DNA of 22,228 nucleotides from Desulfovibrio sp. UBA4079 (GCA_002382645.1 DFYP01000066.1:11695-33922); one strand, 5' to 3'. Positions 7,499 to 16,997 are shown, numbered from the stretch's first letter. A program made the numbers and translations. Notes: a model not told the origin generated them from the letters alone.

Positions 7499-8731
7499 AT
7501 GGATAGCAAACTCTTCCCCGAAGGCATCGAGCGCTGCTCGCTGGGCAAGTTCCTGGCCTGGCTGGGCTTCATCGCCATCGGCCTGGCCTGGGGCGGCTAC
7601 GCTGCGGGGGTCATCTTCTACAAAGGCATCGGCGTCACCGGTCTGGACAACTACTTCGGATTCGGTCTGTGGATCACCTTCGACCTGGCGGTCATCGCCC
7701 TGGGCGCGGGGGCGTTCTTCACCGGCTTCCTGAAGTACATCCTGAAGATCGACCAGCTGAAAAACATCATCAACCTGACGGTCATCGTCGGGTTCATCTG
7801 CTACTCGGGCGCCATGCTCGTCCTGACCCTGGACATCGGCCAGCCGATCCGGGCCTGGTTCGGCTACTGGCACCCGAACGTCCACTCCATGCTCACAGAA
7901 GTTATCTTCTGCATCACCTGCTACTGCATGGTGCTGGTCATTGAGTTCCTGCCCCTGATCCTGGAGCAGAAGCAGCTGAACAAGGTGCCCTTCCTGCACC
8001 ATCTGGCCCACCAGATGCACGTGCACATGGCCCTGTTCGCGGGCGTCGGCGCCTTCCTGTCCACGTTCCACCAGGGCTCCCTGGGCGGCATGTACGGCGT
8101 GCTCTTCGGCCGTCCGTACGCCTTCCGCGAAGGGTTCTTCATCTGGCCCTGGACCTTCTTCCTGTTCGTGCTCTCCGCCGTGGGCTCCGGCCCGGTGTTC
8201 ACGGTGCTGGTCTGCACGTTCATGGAGAAGCTCACCGGCCGCAAGCTGGTGGACTTCAAGACCAAGTCCCTCATGGGCAAGATCGCCGGCACCATGCTCA
8301 CGGTGTACATGTTCTTCAAGCTCCTGGACACCTGGGCCTGGGCCACGGGCGTTCTGCCGCACATGGGCCTGACCTTCGAGCAGATGTTCTACGGGACCAT
8401 CTACGGCCAGTGGATGTTCTGGACCGAGCTGGTCATCTGCGGCGTGGTTCCGGCCATCATGCTGATCACCCCGGCCATCCGGAACCGTCCGTGCCTGCTG
8501 TACCTCGCGGGCATCCTGGACTGCCTCGGCATCGTCATCAACCGCTACGTCTTCACCGTGCAGACCATCGCCTTCCCGGTGATGCCCTTCGACAAGTGGT
8601 ACACCTACGCGCCCAACTGGGCGGAGTGGGCCCCGAGCGTCATGATCATCGCCTACGGCTTCCTGGTCATGAGCCTGTCCTACCGCTACCTGCCGGTCTT
8701 CCCGCAGGAGAAGGGCCTCAGCGGCAAGTAA
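7499..8731 (+). CDS. qrcD: QrcD, NrfD/PsrC-like integral membrane subunit of the Qrc complex
   Basis: QrcD is the membrane anchor where menaquinone is expected to be reduced. The 410-residue protein is almost entirely hydrophobic, with about ten transmembrane segments, typical of the NrfD/PsrC family. Recognisable stretches include AWGGYAAGVIFYKGIGVTG, the polar loop GYWHPNVHSMLTEV, and LSTFHQGSLGGMYGV, which resembles the quinone-region sequences of this family. AGGGGGC precedes ATG 7499. It is the last gene of the operon, and a strong terminator follows 22 bases after the stop. The order qrcA-B-C-D is complete and all frames are intact. Confidence 0.94.
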   Translation: MDSKLFPEGIERCSLGKFLAWLGFIAIGLAWGGYAAGVIFYKGIGVTGLDNYFGFGLWITFDLAVIALGAGAFFTGFLKYILKIDQLKNIINLTVIVGFICYSGAMLVLTLDIGQPIRAWFGYWHPNVHSMLTEVIFCITCYCMVLVIEFLPLILEQKQLNKVPFLHHLAHQMHVHMALFAGVGAFLSTFHQGSLGGMYGVLFGRPYAFREGFFIWPWTFFLFVLSAVGSGPVFTVLVCTFMEKLTGRKLVDFKTKSLMGKIAGTMLTVYMFFKLLDTWAWATGVLPHMGLTFEQMFYGTIYGQWMFWTELVICGVVPAIMLITPAIRNRPCLLYLAGILDCLGIVINRYVFTVQTIAFPVMPFDKWYTYAPNWAEWAPSVMIIAYGFLVMSLSYRYLPVFPQEKGLSGK

Positions 8732-8753
8732 GCGCATCGCCCCCTGATCCATG

Positions 8754-8784
8754 AAAAAAGCCCGGCTCCGGCCGGGCTTTTTTT
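8754..8784. terminator. Bidirectional rho-independent terminator (qrcD / yhhQ-family gene)
   Basis: Six A residues (8754-8759), a perfect 7-bp stem (8760-8766 with 8771-8777), a TCCG loop and seven T residues (8778-8784). It sits between the converging ends of qrcD and the minus-strand transporter gene and can serve both. Confidence 0.95.
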
Positions 8785-8816
8785 GTGCTCCGCGGTCCGC
8801 GCCGCGGCCTTGCCGC

Positions 8817-9467
8817 CTACTGCTCGCCGCGTTCGCGCACGAAGTAGATGAACGGCATGCTGGCCAGGGTCACGGCGTACTTGATCACCAGGTTGAACAG
8901 GAAGATCTGGCCCACCACGGACCAGGGCAGGGTGAAGCCGAAGGCGCCCACGGCGAAGATCACGTTGTCCACGGGCACGCTCACCGAGTTGCTCACGAGC
9001 ACGCGCAGCCAGTGGAAGCGCTGGGTCACGCGCTTGACGAACCAGTGGTAGACCTCGGTGTCGGCCAGCTCGCTGATGATCTGGGCCAGGATCGAGGCCC
9101 CCACCAGCCGCCAGACCGGGGTGAGCACGGCGCTGAACTGCTCGTTCAGGCCCCAGTCCGGGTCCCCGGGCACGCCCGTGATCCACATGAGGTACCCGGC
9201 CATGAACAGGTTGAGCGCCCCGGCCGAGAAGATCACGGCCCGCGCGCCGCCCCGGCCCAGGACCTTGTGCACCAGGTCGCGCAGGGTGAAGGTGATGGGG
9301 TAGAGGAAGGTGCCCATGTCCACGGCGTACCCGGCCACCAGGCCGATCTTCAGGCTGGCCACGTTGGAGATGAGCTGGGCCCCGGCGTACAGGGACACCG
9401 CCCAGACGGCCGCGGCGGTGAAGGCCGGGGCCGAGTCCGGGGCGGAGACCGAGAGGGTGTCGTTCAT
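8817..9467 (-). CDS. Queuosine precursor transporter, YhhQ/VUT family
   Basis: The 216-residue, six-helix membrane protein belongs to the YhhQ (DUF165, vitamin uptake transporter-like) family, members of which import queuosine precursors such as preQ0 or preQ1 for tRNA modification. Family hallmarks seen are the N-terminal segment AVDMGTFLYPITFTLRDLVHKVLG, of which the acidic/polar core PITFTLRDLVHKVLG is most typical, and later ILAQIISELADTEVYHWF and RVLVSNSVSVPVDNVIF. Its ATG overlaps the stop of the upstream dedA-family gene (ATGA), so translation is probably coupled; its own ribosome-binding site is weak. It is the last gene of a minus-strand group that ends at the shared terminator. The substrate is inferred from the family, and no queuosine synthesis gene lies nearby. 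Confidence 0.85.
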   Translation of the reverse strand: MNDTLSVSAPDSAPAFTAAAVWAVSLYAGAQLISNVASLKIGLVAGYAVDMGTFLYPITFTLRDLVHKVLGRGGARAVIFSAGALNLFMAGYLMWITGVPGDPDWGLNEQFSAVLTPVWRLVGASILAQIISELADTEVYHWFVKRVTQRFHWLRVLVSNSVSVPVDNVIFAVGAFGFTLPWSVVGQIFLFNLVIKYAVTLASMPFIYFVRERGEQ

Positions 9468-10111
9468 TGTTTTCTCTGACGTCTGCGGGTTTTGAGGACT
9501 TCCAGCACCGCGGGCAGCACCGAGACCACGATGATGGCGATGACCACCAGGCCGAAGTTTTCGCGCACGGCCGGGAGGTTGCCGAAGAAATAGCCCGCGG
9601 CGATGAACCCGCCGGTCCAGAGCAGGCCCCCGGCCAGGCTGTAGGACAGGAAGCGGGCGTAGCGCATCCGGCCGATGCCGGCCACGAAGGGCGCGAAGGT
9701 CCGGACGATGGGCACGAAGCGGGCGATGATGATGGTCTTGCCCCCGTGGTGCTCGTAGAAGGCCTGGGCGTGGAACAGGTGGCGCTTGTTGAGCAGCCGG
9801 GAGGTCTCGCGCACGAACACCGCCGGGCCCACGCGGCGGCCCAGCCAGTAGTTCGCGTTGTCCCCGCAGATGGCCGCCAGCAGGAGCAGGGCAAAGGCCA
9901 GCCAGGGGTCCACCAGCCCGGCCCCGGCCAGGGCGCCCACGGCGAAGAGCAGGGAGTCGCCGGGCAGGAACGGGGTCACCACCAGGCCGGTTTCGCAGAA
10001 GACCACGGCCGCCAGGATGAAGTAGATCCAGGTGCCGTAGTGCTCGAACAGGCCGCCCAGGTGGCGGTCGATGTGCAGGATGATGTCCAGGTACTGGAGG
10101 ACGAATTCCAT
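9464..10111 (-). CDS. DedA-family (SNARE-associated) membrane protein
   Basis: This is a 215-residue inner-membrane protein of the DedA superfamily, members of which act as lipid-carrier flippases (undecaprenyl phosphate, phosphatidylethanolamine) and influence envelope integrity and drug tolerance. Seen motifs: the acidic entry CETGLVVTPFLPGDSLLF, GDNANYWLGRRVG, and the conserved arginine block IIARFVPIVRTFAPFVAG; four to five hydrophobic segments; basic C-terminus RRRQRKQ. Start ATG 10111 has an AGGCAGGG stretch upstream. The stop overlaps the next gene by four bases. It lies 100 bases downstream of an RND pump gene on the same strand. The exact lipid substrate cannot be told from sequence. 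Confidence 0.92.
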   Translation of the reverse strand: MEFVLQYLDIILHIDRHLGGLFEHYGTWIYFILAAVVFCETGLVVTPFLPGDSLLFAVGALAGAGLVDPWLAFALLLLAAICGDNANYWLGRRVGPAVFVRETSRLLNKRHLFHAQAFYEHHGGKTIIIARFVPIVRTFAPFVAGIGRMRYARFLSYSLAGGLLWTGGFIAAGYFFGNLPAVRENFGLVVIAIIVVSVLPAVLEVLKTRRRQRKQ

Positions 10112-10136
10112 GGGCCCTGCCTGGGGTTGAAGTGCC

Positions 10137-10153
10137 GCGCGGCCGCGCCGCGC
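10137..10153. other. GC-rich hairpin between RND pump gene and dedA-family gene
   Basis: A perfect 7-bp inverted repeat (10137-10143 with 10147-10153) with a 3-base loop lies in the 100-base gap between the pump gene and the dedA-family gene. There is no T tract, so it is not a standard terminator. It could slow polymerase or stabilise RNA ends, or be a by-product of the GC-rich sequence. Confidence 0.3.
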
Positions 10154-10211
10154 GCCGCCCCTATGCCACGCTTCCGGGTCACAGACAAGAGGTCCCGGAC
10201 AAGGGGCCGGG

Positions 10212-13200
10212 TCAGGCCTCCGGCGCGGCCTCCGCGCCCGGCTTCCTGTGCTGGAGCCGGTCCATGTAGGTGTAGACCACCGGGGTCAGGTACAGGGTGA
10301 CCACCTGGGACAGGATCAGGCCGCCCACCACCACCAGGCCCATGGGCCGCCGGGCCTCGGCGCCCGCGCCGAAGCCCAGGGCGATGGGCAGGGCGCCCAT
10401 GATCGCGGCGATGGTCGTCATCATGATCGGCCGGAAGCGCACCAGGGAGCCCTCGAAGGCGGCTTCTTCCGGGGTCTTGCCGCTCTTTTCGGCCTGGATG
10501 GCGAAGTCCACCACCATGATGGAGTTCTTCTTGACGATGCCGATGAGCATGATGATGCCCACGTAGCCGTAGAGGTTCAGGTCCTGGCCGAAGAGCAGCA
10601 GGGTGAGCAGGCCGCCCAGGGCCGCCGAGGGCAGGCCCGAGAGGATGGTCAGGGGGTGGGCGTAGCTCTCGTAGAGGCAGCCCAGGAGCACGTAGATCAG
10701 GAACAGGGTGATGACCAGGAGGATGGCCATGCCGCCCAGGGACTCCTGGAAGGCGCTGGCCGTGCCCTCCATGAAGTGGGCCACCTCGCCGGGCAGGTTG
10801 GCGCTGGCCAGGCGCTCCACGGTCTCGGTCGCCGCGCCCAGGGACACGCCCGGCGCGGCGCTGAAGGAGTAGGTCACCGAGGTGAGCTGGCCGGTGTGGT
10901 TCACCGTGGCCGGACCCAGCTCGGACCGGAGCTCGGCCAGGGCGTCCAGGCGCACCAGGTCCCCGGCGGCCGAGCGCAGGTAGAGCAGGGTCAGGGCCTT
11001 CTCGTTGCGCTGGAACTCGGGCTTCAGCTCCATGACCACCTTGTACACGTCCTCGGACCCGTAGATGTTGGAGATGCCCCGCTCGGCGTAGGAGGAGTAC
11101 AGGGCGTCCTCGATGGAGCGCACCGAGATGCCCAGGCGCGCGGCCTTTTCCCGGTCGATGTCCAGGTGCACCTGGGGGTCGGCCAGGAGCAGGTCCGAGT
11201 TCACGCCCGAGAGCGTGGGCTCGGCCATGAGGACCTTTTCCAGCTTCTGGGCCGCCTTGTAGAGCAGGGCCGTGTCCGGGCACTGCAGGGTGAGCATGTA
11301 GTCGCCGCGGGCGGACTTGCCGCCGATGGGGATGAGCGGCGGATTCACCAGGTAGGTCACCAGCCCGGGCTCGGAGTTGAGCTTGGGCCGCAGCCGGGCC
11401 AGGACCTGGTCGGCCGTGGACTTCCGCTCGGTCTGGGGCTTGAGGATGACGATCACGAGGCCCTGGTTCTCCAGGGGATAGCTGATGACCTGGCTTTCGC
11501 TCTCCACGTCCGGGTCCGCGGCCAGCCGGGGCGAGAGGCTCCGCTGGAGCCCGGCCATGGCCGGGTAGGAGATGCCCTGGCGGGCCTGGGTGTAGCCGAT
11601 GAGCAGGTCCACGTCGTTGGGCGGCAGGAAGCCCTTGGGCACGTAGGCGAACAGCGCGCCCGTGGCCAGCAGCATGAGCCCGGCCAGGATGAGGGTCTTG
11701 CCGCGGTGATCCAGGGCCAGGCGCAGGCTCCGGCGGTAGCCTTCGAGGAGCCAGGAGAAGAACCGCCCGCTCTCGGAAATCTTGGTGTCCTTGCGCAGGA
11801 CCTTGGCGCAGAGCATGGGCGAGAGGCTCACGGCCACCACCCCGGAGATCAGGATGGCCACGGTGATGGTCACGGCGAATTCGCGCAGGATGCGGCCCAG
11901 GACCCCGGGCATGAACAGGATGGGCACGAAGACCACGGCCAGGGCCAGGGTCATGGACAGGATGGTGAAGCCGATCTCCGCGGCCCCGTCAAAGGCCGCG
12001 CGCAGCGGGGACTTGCCCTGCTCCACGTGGCGGAAGACGTTCTCCAGCATGACGATGGCGTCGTCCACCACGAAGCCCACCGAAAGGGTCAGGGCCATGA
12101 GCGAGAGGTTGTCCAGGGTGAAATTGAGGAGGTACATGGCCGAGAAGGTGGCGATGATCGAGAAGGGGATGGCCACCCCGGCGATGAACGTCCCGGCCAG
12201 GCTGCGCAGGAAGGCGAAGACCACCAGGATGACCAGGCCCACGGCCAGGGCCAGGGTGAACTTCACGTCGGCCACCGAGTCGCGGATGAACTCGCTGCGG
12301 TCGTACATCACGTCCACGGCCAGGGAGGCCGGGAGCTGCTTCTGGATGATCGGCAGTTTGGCCCGGATGGCGTCCACCACGGCGATGGTGTTGGACCCGG
12401 GCTGGCGCTTGACCGCCAGGAGGATGTCCGGCCTGTTGTTGTGGAAGGCCCCGAAGCGCTCGTGCTCCACGCTGTCGTCCACCTGGGCCAGGTCCTCCAG
12501 GTACACGGGCTGGCCGTCGCGGTAGGTCACCACCACCTTGCGGTATTCCGCGGCGTTCATGAGCTGGCCCTTGGCCATGAGGGTCAGGGTGCGGGTGGAG
12601 CTCTCCAGGCTGCCCAGGGGCAGGTTCACGTTCTGCTCGCTGACGGCCTGGCGCACCTCGTCCAGGCTGATGCTCCGCGAGGCCAGGGCCATGGGGTCCA
12701 GGCGGATGCGCGGGGAATACTTCTTCTCGCCGTAGATGAGCACCTGGGCCACGCCCGGGATCATGGAGATGGTCTCGGCCAGGTAGGTCTTGGCGTAGTC
12801 GTTGATGGTGTAGATCGGCAGCGTGGGCGAACTGAGCGCGATGTACAGGATGGGCGCGTCCGCCGGGTTGACCTTCTGGAACGTGGGCGGGTCGGTGAGG
12901 TCGTCGGGCAGGTTGGCGTTGGCCCGGGTGATGGCCGCCTGCACGTCCAGGGCCGCGCCGTCGATGTTGCGGTCCAGGTCGAACTGGAGCGTGATGCTCG
13001 TGGAGCCCAGGCTGTTGGACGAGCTCATGGAGGACAGCCCGGCGATGCTGGCGAACTCCCGCTCCAGGGGCGCGGCCACGCTGGAGGCCATGGTCTCGGG
13101 CGAGGCCCCGGAATAGCTGGCCGAGACCTGGATGGTCGGGAAGTCCACGGCGGGCAGGTCGCTGGTGGGCAGGATGAAATAGGCGCCCAGGCCGAAGAAG

Positions 13201-13265
13201 AGCAGGGCGGCCATGACCAGGGAGGTCATGACCGGGCGCTCGATGAACGGGCTCGACAGGCTCAC
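10212..13265 (-). CDS. RND efflux pump, HAE1 / MdtC-like inner-membrane transporter
   Basis: This proton-driven RND transporter of 1017 residues is of normal length for AcrB/MdtB/MdtC proteins. It would expel drugs, bile-like compounds or other hydrophobics through a tripartite complex. The sequence starts SLSSPFIERPVMTSLVMAAL (first helix), has the Asp-Asp pair for proton relay in helix 4 (VGFVVDDAIVMLENVFRH) and the partner lysine in helix 10 (IGIVKKNSIMVVDFA); the wording of both is closer to MdtB/MdtC than to AcrB. Two large periplasmic loops and internal duplication are evident. The start is GTG 13265, overlapping the membrane-fusion gene stop by four bases (GTGA). Only one RND subunit is encoded, so a homotrimer is likely. 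No TolC-like gene is in the window. Confidence 0.95.
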   Translation of the reverse strand: MSLSSPFIERPVMTSLVMAALLFFGLGAYFILPTSDLPAVDFPTIQVSASYSGASPETMASSVAAPLEREFASIAGLSSMSSSNSLGSTSITLQFDLDRNIDGAALDVQAAITRANANLPDDLTDPPTFQKVNPADAPILYIALSSPTLPIYTINDYAKTYLAETISMIPGVAQVLIYGEKKYSPRIRLDPMALASRSISLDEVRQAVSEQNVNLPLGSLESSTRTLTLMAKGQLMNAAEYRKVVVTYRDGQPVYLEDLAQVDDSVEHERFGAFHNNRPDILLAVKRQPGSNTIAVVDAIRAKLPIIQKQLPASLAVDVMYDRSEFIRDSVADVKFTLALAVGLVILVVFAFLRSLAGTFIAGVAIPFSIIATFSAMYLLNFTLDNLSLMALTLSVGFVVDDAIVMLENVFRHVEQGKSPLRAAFDGAAEIGFTILSMTLALAVVFVPILFMPGVLGRILREFAVTITVAILISGVVAVSLSPMLCAKVLRKDTKISESGRFFSWLLEGYRRSLRLALDHRGKTLILAGLMLLATGALFAYVPKGFLPPNDVDLLIGYTQARQGISYPAMAGLQRSLSPRLAADPDVESESQVISYPLENQGLVIVILKPQTERKSTADQVLARLRPKLNSEPGLVTYLVNPPLIPIGGKSARGDYMLTLQCPDTALLYKAAQKLEKVLMAEPTLSGVNSDLLLADPQVHLDIDREKAARLGISVRSIEDALYSSYAERGISNIYGSEDVYKVVMELKPEFQRNEKALTLLYLRSAAGDLVRLDALAELRSELGPATVNHTGQLTSVTYSFSAAPGVSLGAATETVERLASANLPGEVAHFMEGTASAFQESLGGMAILLVITLFLIYVLLGCLYESYAHPLTILSGLPSAALGGLLTLLLFGQDLNLYGYVGIIMLIGIVKKNSIMVVDFAIQAEKSGKTPEEAAFEGSLVRFRPIMMTTIAAIMGALPIALGFGAGAEARRPMGLVVVGGLILSQVVTLYLTPVVYTYMDRLQHRKPGAEAAPEA

Positions 13266-14386
13266 GAGGACGTCCCTGCGGGCTTGGCGTTGGGCGTGCG
13301 CGGGGCCACCGGCGCGCCGGGATAGAGCCGGATCTGGCCCTCCACCACCACCTCATCCCCGGCCGTGAGGCCCGAGTCCAGGACCAGGTAGTCGTCCACC
13401 GGGATGCCCACCTTGACCTGCACGGGCTCGGCCTTGTCGTCGCGCACCCGGTAGACGAAGTCGCCGTCCGGCCCGCGCTGCACGGCCTGGGCCGGCACCA
13501 GCACCGCGCCCTTGATGGTCGAGAGGATCACGCCCGCGCTGACGAACTGGCCGGGCCAGAGCTGCTCGTCGGTGTTCTCGAAGCGGGCGCGCATGTCGAA
13601 CATGCCCGTGCCCGGGTTGATGCTGTTGTCGATGGCCCGGAGCACGCCCCGGACCTGCTCGGGCTTGCCGCCGCGCGTGGCCGCCAGGACCTGCACCGGG
13701 CCGGTGCGGAAGGCTAGGCGCACGGCCTCCAGGTGGCGTTCGGGCAGGGAGAGGTCCAGGTCGATGGGCGTGATGGTGTTGATGGTCGCCAGCACGTCCT
13801 GGTTGGCCACCACGAGGTTGCCCTCGTCCAGTTTGGACACGCCGATGCGGCCGTCGATGGGCGAGCGGATGGCCGTGTAGCCCAGGGTCTGCCCGGCGAT
13901 GCCCACCGAGGCCTGGGAGGCGCGCACCTGGGCCAGGGTGGTCTCGGCCGTGGTCCGGCGCTGGTCATAGTCGTTCTTGCTGACCACGCCCTGGGCGTAG
14001 AGGGACTTGTAGCGGGTCAGCTCCTGCATGGCCAGTTCGGCCGCGGCCCGGTCGCTGGCCAGGCTGGCCTGGGCCTGGGACTTGGCCAGGGTCTGGGACA
14101 CGGGGTCGATGGTGTAGAGCAGGTCCCCGGCCTGGACCTCGGCGCCGTCCAGGAAGTGGATCTTCATGATGTTGCCGTCCTGGCGCGAGCGCACCGAGAC
14201 GGAGTTGGAGGCCCGCACCGAGCCCACGGTCCAGAGTACCAGGGGGGTGTCGCGGGGCTCGGCCGTGACCGTGCGCACCGGCACGGGCTGTGGTCCCTTG
14301 GCCTGGTCCCGGCCGTGGCAGGCGGCCAGCGACAAAAATGTAGCGGCCAGGATCAGGAGCGCGGAGAACGGGATGGGGCGCGGCAT
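13262..14386 (-). CDS. RND efflux membrane fusion (periplasmic adaptor) lipoprotein
   Basis: The 374-residue adaptor links the RND pump to an outer-membrane channel. The N-terminus MPRPIPFSALL leads into a lipobox (SLAAC, Cys23), so a lipid-anchored periplasmic protein is expected, as in AcrA. Order seen: lipoyl-like half (GSVRASNSVSVRSRQDG, VQAGDLLYTIDP), a helical hairpin rich in Ala/Gln (residues about 90-150), the second lipoyl half (YTAIRSPIDGRIGVSKL), then beta-barrel and membrane-proximal domains (VLVPAQAVQRGPDGDFVYRV, DEVVVEGQIRLYPGAPV). ATG 14386 was chosen over the longer frame to 14470 because of GGAG six bases upstream and because it places the signal peptide at the N-terminus. 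It overlaps the pump gene by four bases. Confidence 0.94.
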   Translation of the reverse strand: MPRPIPFSALLILAATFLSLAACHGRDQAKGPQPVPVRTVTAEPRDTPLVLWTVGSVRASNSVSVRSRQDGNIMKIHFLDGAEVQAGDLLYTIDPVSQTLAKSQAQASLASDRAAAELAMQELTRYKSLYAQGVVSKNDYDQRRTTAETTLAQVRASQASVGIAGQTLGYTAIRSPIDGRIGVSKLDEGNLVVANQDVLATINTITPIDLDLSLPERHLEAVRLAFRTGPVQVLAATRGGKPEQVRGVLRAIDNSINPGTGMFDMRARFENTDEQLWPGQFVSAGVILSTIKGAVLVPAQAVQRGPDGDFVYRVRDDKAEPVQVKVGIPVDDYLVLDSGLTAGDEVVVEGQIRLYPGAPVAPRTPNAKPAGTSS

Positions 14387-14491
14387 GTCCACTCCACTGC
14401 TGGGGGTCTCAGGTACTGCCAACCCTGTATCATGATTGACGGAGTACGCCAAGACAGGCCGGAATGCCACCTGCGGCGCGGCCTCCGCGCC

Positions 14492-14522
14492 TTGACAGAA
14501 GGGGGCTTTGCGGGCATATATT
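14492..14522 (+). promoter_or_regulatory. Putative sigma70-type promoter of the amino-acid ABC operon
   Basis: A perfect TTGACA (14492-14497) is followed by TATATT (14517-14522) after 19 bases; a shifted -10 (CATATA, 14515-14520) would give 17-base spacing. It lies about 100 bases before the ATPase start, inside the divergent spacer shared with the efflux operon. Confidence 0.5.
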
Positions 14523-14625
14523 TTGCTTCGCGTTTTGCCGTTCAGCTGCCCTATAACCGCTTTTTTTCCCAGGCAAATATGCGATAAACCTCGCCCGAGT
14601 CCGGCGACAGTGGAGTTTTGTGTCC

Positions 14626-15354
<729 letters not shown>

Positions 15355-15389
15355 ACCCGCAGCGCGGGAAAACCATCGAGGAGGTTCCC

Positions 15390-16205
15390 ATGAAGAAGCT
15401 GTCTTTCGCCCTGGCGCTTCTGGCTGCCTGCACCATGCTGGCCGGCGCGGCCTTTGCCGGCAAGCTGGACGACATCAAGAAAAACGGCGTGCTGGTGGCC
15501 GGCGTCAAGGATTCCCAGCCGCCCTTCGGCTACGTGGACGAGCAGAGCAAGCAGATCGTCGGCTTCGAGATCGACGTCTGCAAGTACCTGGCCGACAAGC
15601 TGGGCGTGAAGCTGGAGATCAAGCCGGTGACCTCGGCCACCCGCATTCCCATGCTGACCCAGGGCTCGGTGGACATCGTGGCCGCCACCATGACCCACAA
15701 GATCGAGCGCGAGGCCGAGATCGACTTCTCGATCACCTACTTCCCGGCCGAGCAGAAGCTTTTGGTGAAGAAGGGCGGCGGCATCAAGACCGTGGCTGAC
15801 CTGGCCGGCAAGAAGGTCGGTTCGGCCAAGGGCTCCACCTCGGAGAAGAACATCCAGGCCGCCCAGCCCAAGTGCCAGGTCATTTCCTACGACACCTACC
15901 CCATGGCCTTCCTGGCCCTGAAGCAGGGCAAGGTGGACGCCGTGACCACGGACGCCCCGATCCTGGCCGGCCTCAAGGCCACCGACGAGAAGCCCGAGAT
16001 GTGGGAAGTCACCGGCGACTTCATCGCCGACGAGCCCTACGGCCTGGGCCTGCCCGAGAACGATTCCGACTACCGCGACTTCGTCAACGCCAGCCTCATG
16101 GAGATGTGGCGTTCCGGCGAGTACGCCAAGATCTACGACAAGTGGTTCGGCCCCAAGAGCAAGTGCCCGCTGGAGCTGAAGTGGAAGATGGAGCTCTGGC
16201 CCTAG
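15390..16205 (+). CDS. Periplasmic amino-acid binding protein of the ABC importer (GltI/AatJ-like)
   Basis: This 271-residue solute-binding protein has a signal peptide (KK, then a hydrophobic core, likely cleavage after AFA at residue 23). A Cys at residue 14 (LLAAC) makes a lipoprotein possible, though the hydrophobic core before it would be short. The mature part follows the SBP-family-3 pattern: VLVAGVKDSQPPFGYVDE, GFEIDVCKYLADKLG, VDIVAATMTHKIEREAEIDF, DLAGKKVGSAKGSTSEKN and VDAVTTDAPILAG. The motif TMTHKIEREAEIDFS, with its arginine, resembles glutamate/aspartate binders, so an acidic amino acid is the most likely ligand; this is inference. A strong GAGGAGG precedes ATG 15390. A long hairpin separates it from the permease genes. 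Confidence 0.93.
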   Translation: MKKLSFALALLAACTMLAGAAFAGKLDDIKKNGVLVAGVKDSQPPFGYVDEQSKQIVGFEIDVCKYLADKLGVKLEIKPVTSATRIPMLTQGSVDIVAATMTHKIEREAEIDFSITYFPAEQKLLVKKGGGIKTVADLAGKKVGSAKGSTSEKNIQAAQPKCQVISYDTYPMAFLALKQGKVDAVTTDAPILAGLKATDEKPEMWEVTGDFIADEPYGLGLPENDSDYRDFVNASLMEMWRSGEYAKIYDKWFGPKSKCPLELKWKMELWP

Positions 16206-16235
16206 GCCCGAGCCCGGACACACGGACCTGAACAG

Positions 16236-16273
16236 GACCGGGGCGCGCCGCTGCCAGCGGGCGCGCCCCGGTC
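16236..16273. other. Long perfect hairpin between binding-protein and permease genes
   Basis: Bases 16236-16249 are the exact reverse complement of 16260-16273 (14 bp, nearly all G-C) around a 10-base loop that can itself pair (GCT/AGC). There is no T run, so it is not a classic terminator. In ABC operons such intercistronic hairpins often protect the binding-protein message and lower downstream permease expression, as at malE-malF; that role here is inferred. Confidence 0.8.
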
Positions 16274-16295
16274 CGCGTCAAGCGGGACCAACGGC

Positions 16296-16997
16296 TTGAA
16301 GTACAATTTCGATTGGAGCATCGTCCTCACGGGCGAGTACCACCAGTGGCTCATCGACGGCCTCTGGCTGACCCTCAAGATTTCGGCCCTGTCCATCATC
16401 CTGGCCACGGCCCTGGGCACCCTGGTGGCCGTGCTGCGCATGACCAAGGTCAAGGCCCTGGAGTGGTTCAGCCTGGCCTTCACCGAGTTCTTCCGCAACA
16501 CCCCGCTCCTGGTGCAGATCTATTTCTGGTATTTCGGCTCCTACGTGCTCCTGCCCGAGGCCGTGAACAAGTGGCTCTACAAGCAGGACTTCGAGTTCGC
16601 CGCCGGGGTCATCGCGCTCACGGTCTACACCGCGGCCTTCATCGCCGAGGAGATCCGCGCCGGAATCTTCGCCATTCCCAAGAACCAGCTGGAGGCCTCG
16701 CGGGCCACGGGCCTGTCCTTTCTCCAGGCCTACCGCTACGTGATCCTGCCCCAGGCCTTCAGGATCATCATTCCGCCGCTCATCTCCCAGTTCCTCAACC
16801 TGATCAAGAACTCGTCCCTGGTCATGACCATCGGAGTCATGGACCTGACCTACATGGCCCGGCAGATCGAGTCCCACACCTTCCGGGGTTTCGAGGCCTT
16901 CACCGCGGCCACGCTCATCTACCTGGTCATCTCGCTCATCGTGTCCCTGTCCATCAACCTCTACAACAAGCATTTCCTGCGCCAGATCAAGTACTAG
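16296..16997 (+). CDS. Amino-acid ABC transporter permease 1 (GltJ-like)
   Basis: This 233-residue inner-membrane permease of the His/Glu/Gln family has about five hydrophobic segments. The family features are GLWLTLKISALSIILATALG near the N-terminus, FTEFFRNTPLLVQIYFWYF, and the cytoplasmic EAA loop that docks with the ATPase (EASRATGLSFLQAYRYVILPQAFR). The start must be TTG 16296: no ATG or GTG precedes it in frame after the binding-protein stop, and the next Met is inside the second hydrophobic segment. The ribosome-binding site is poor (AGCGGGA). Together with the hairpin just upstream, this suggests reduced translation compared with the binding protein. Confidence 0.93.
   Translation: MKYNFDWSIVLTGEYHQWLIDGLWLTLKISALSIILATALGTLVAVLRMTKVKALEWFSLAFTEFFRNTPLLVQIYFWYFGSYVLLPEAVNKWLYKQDFEFAAGVIALTVYTAAFIAEEIRAGIFAIPKNQLEASRATGLSFLQAYRYVILPQAFRIIIPPLISQFLNLIKNSSLVMTIGVMDLTYMARQIESHTFRGFEAFTAATLIYLVISLIVSLSINLYNKHFLRQIKY

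Noticed and set aside
10248..13325. A plus-strand open frame of about 1025 codons opposite the RND pump gene
   Set aside because: It is rich in Gly, Gln, His and Val in the way antisense readings of GC-rich genes are, and the minus strand encodes an unmistakable RND transporter over the same bases.
14429..14436. ATCATGAT palindrome upstream of the efflux operon as a repressor site
   Set aside because: It is only eight bases, with no second copy and no regulator gene nearby.
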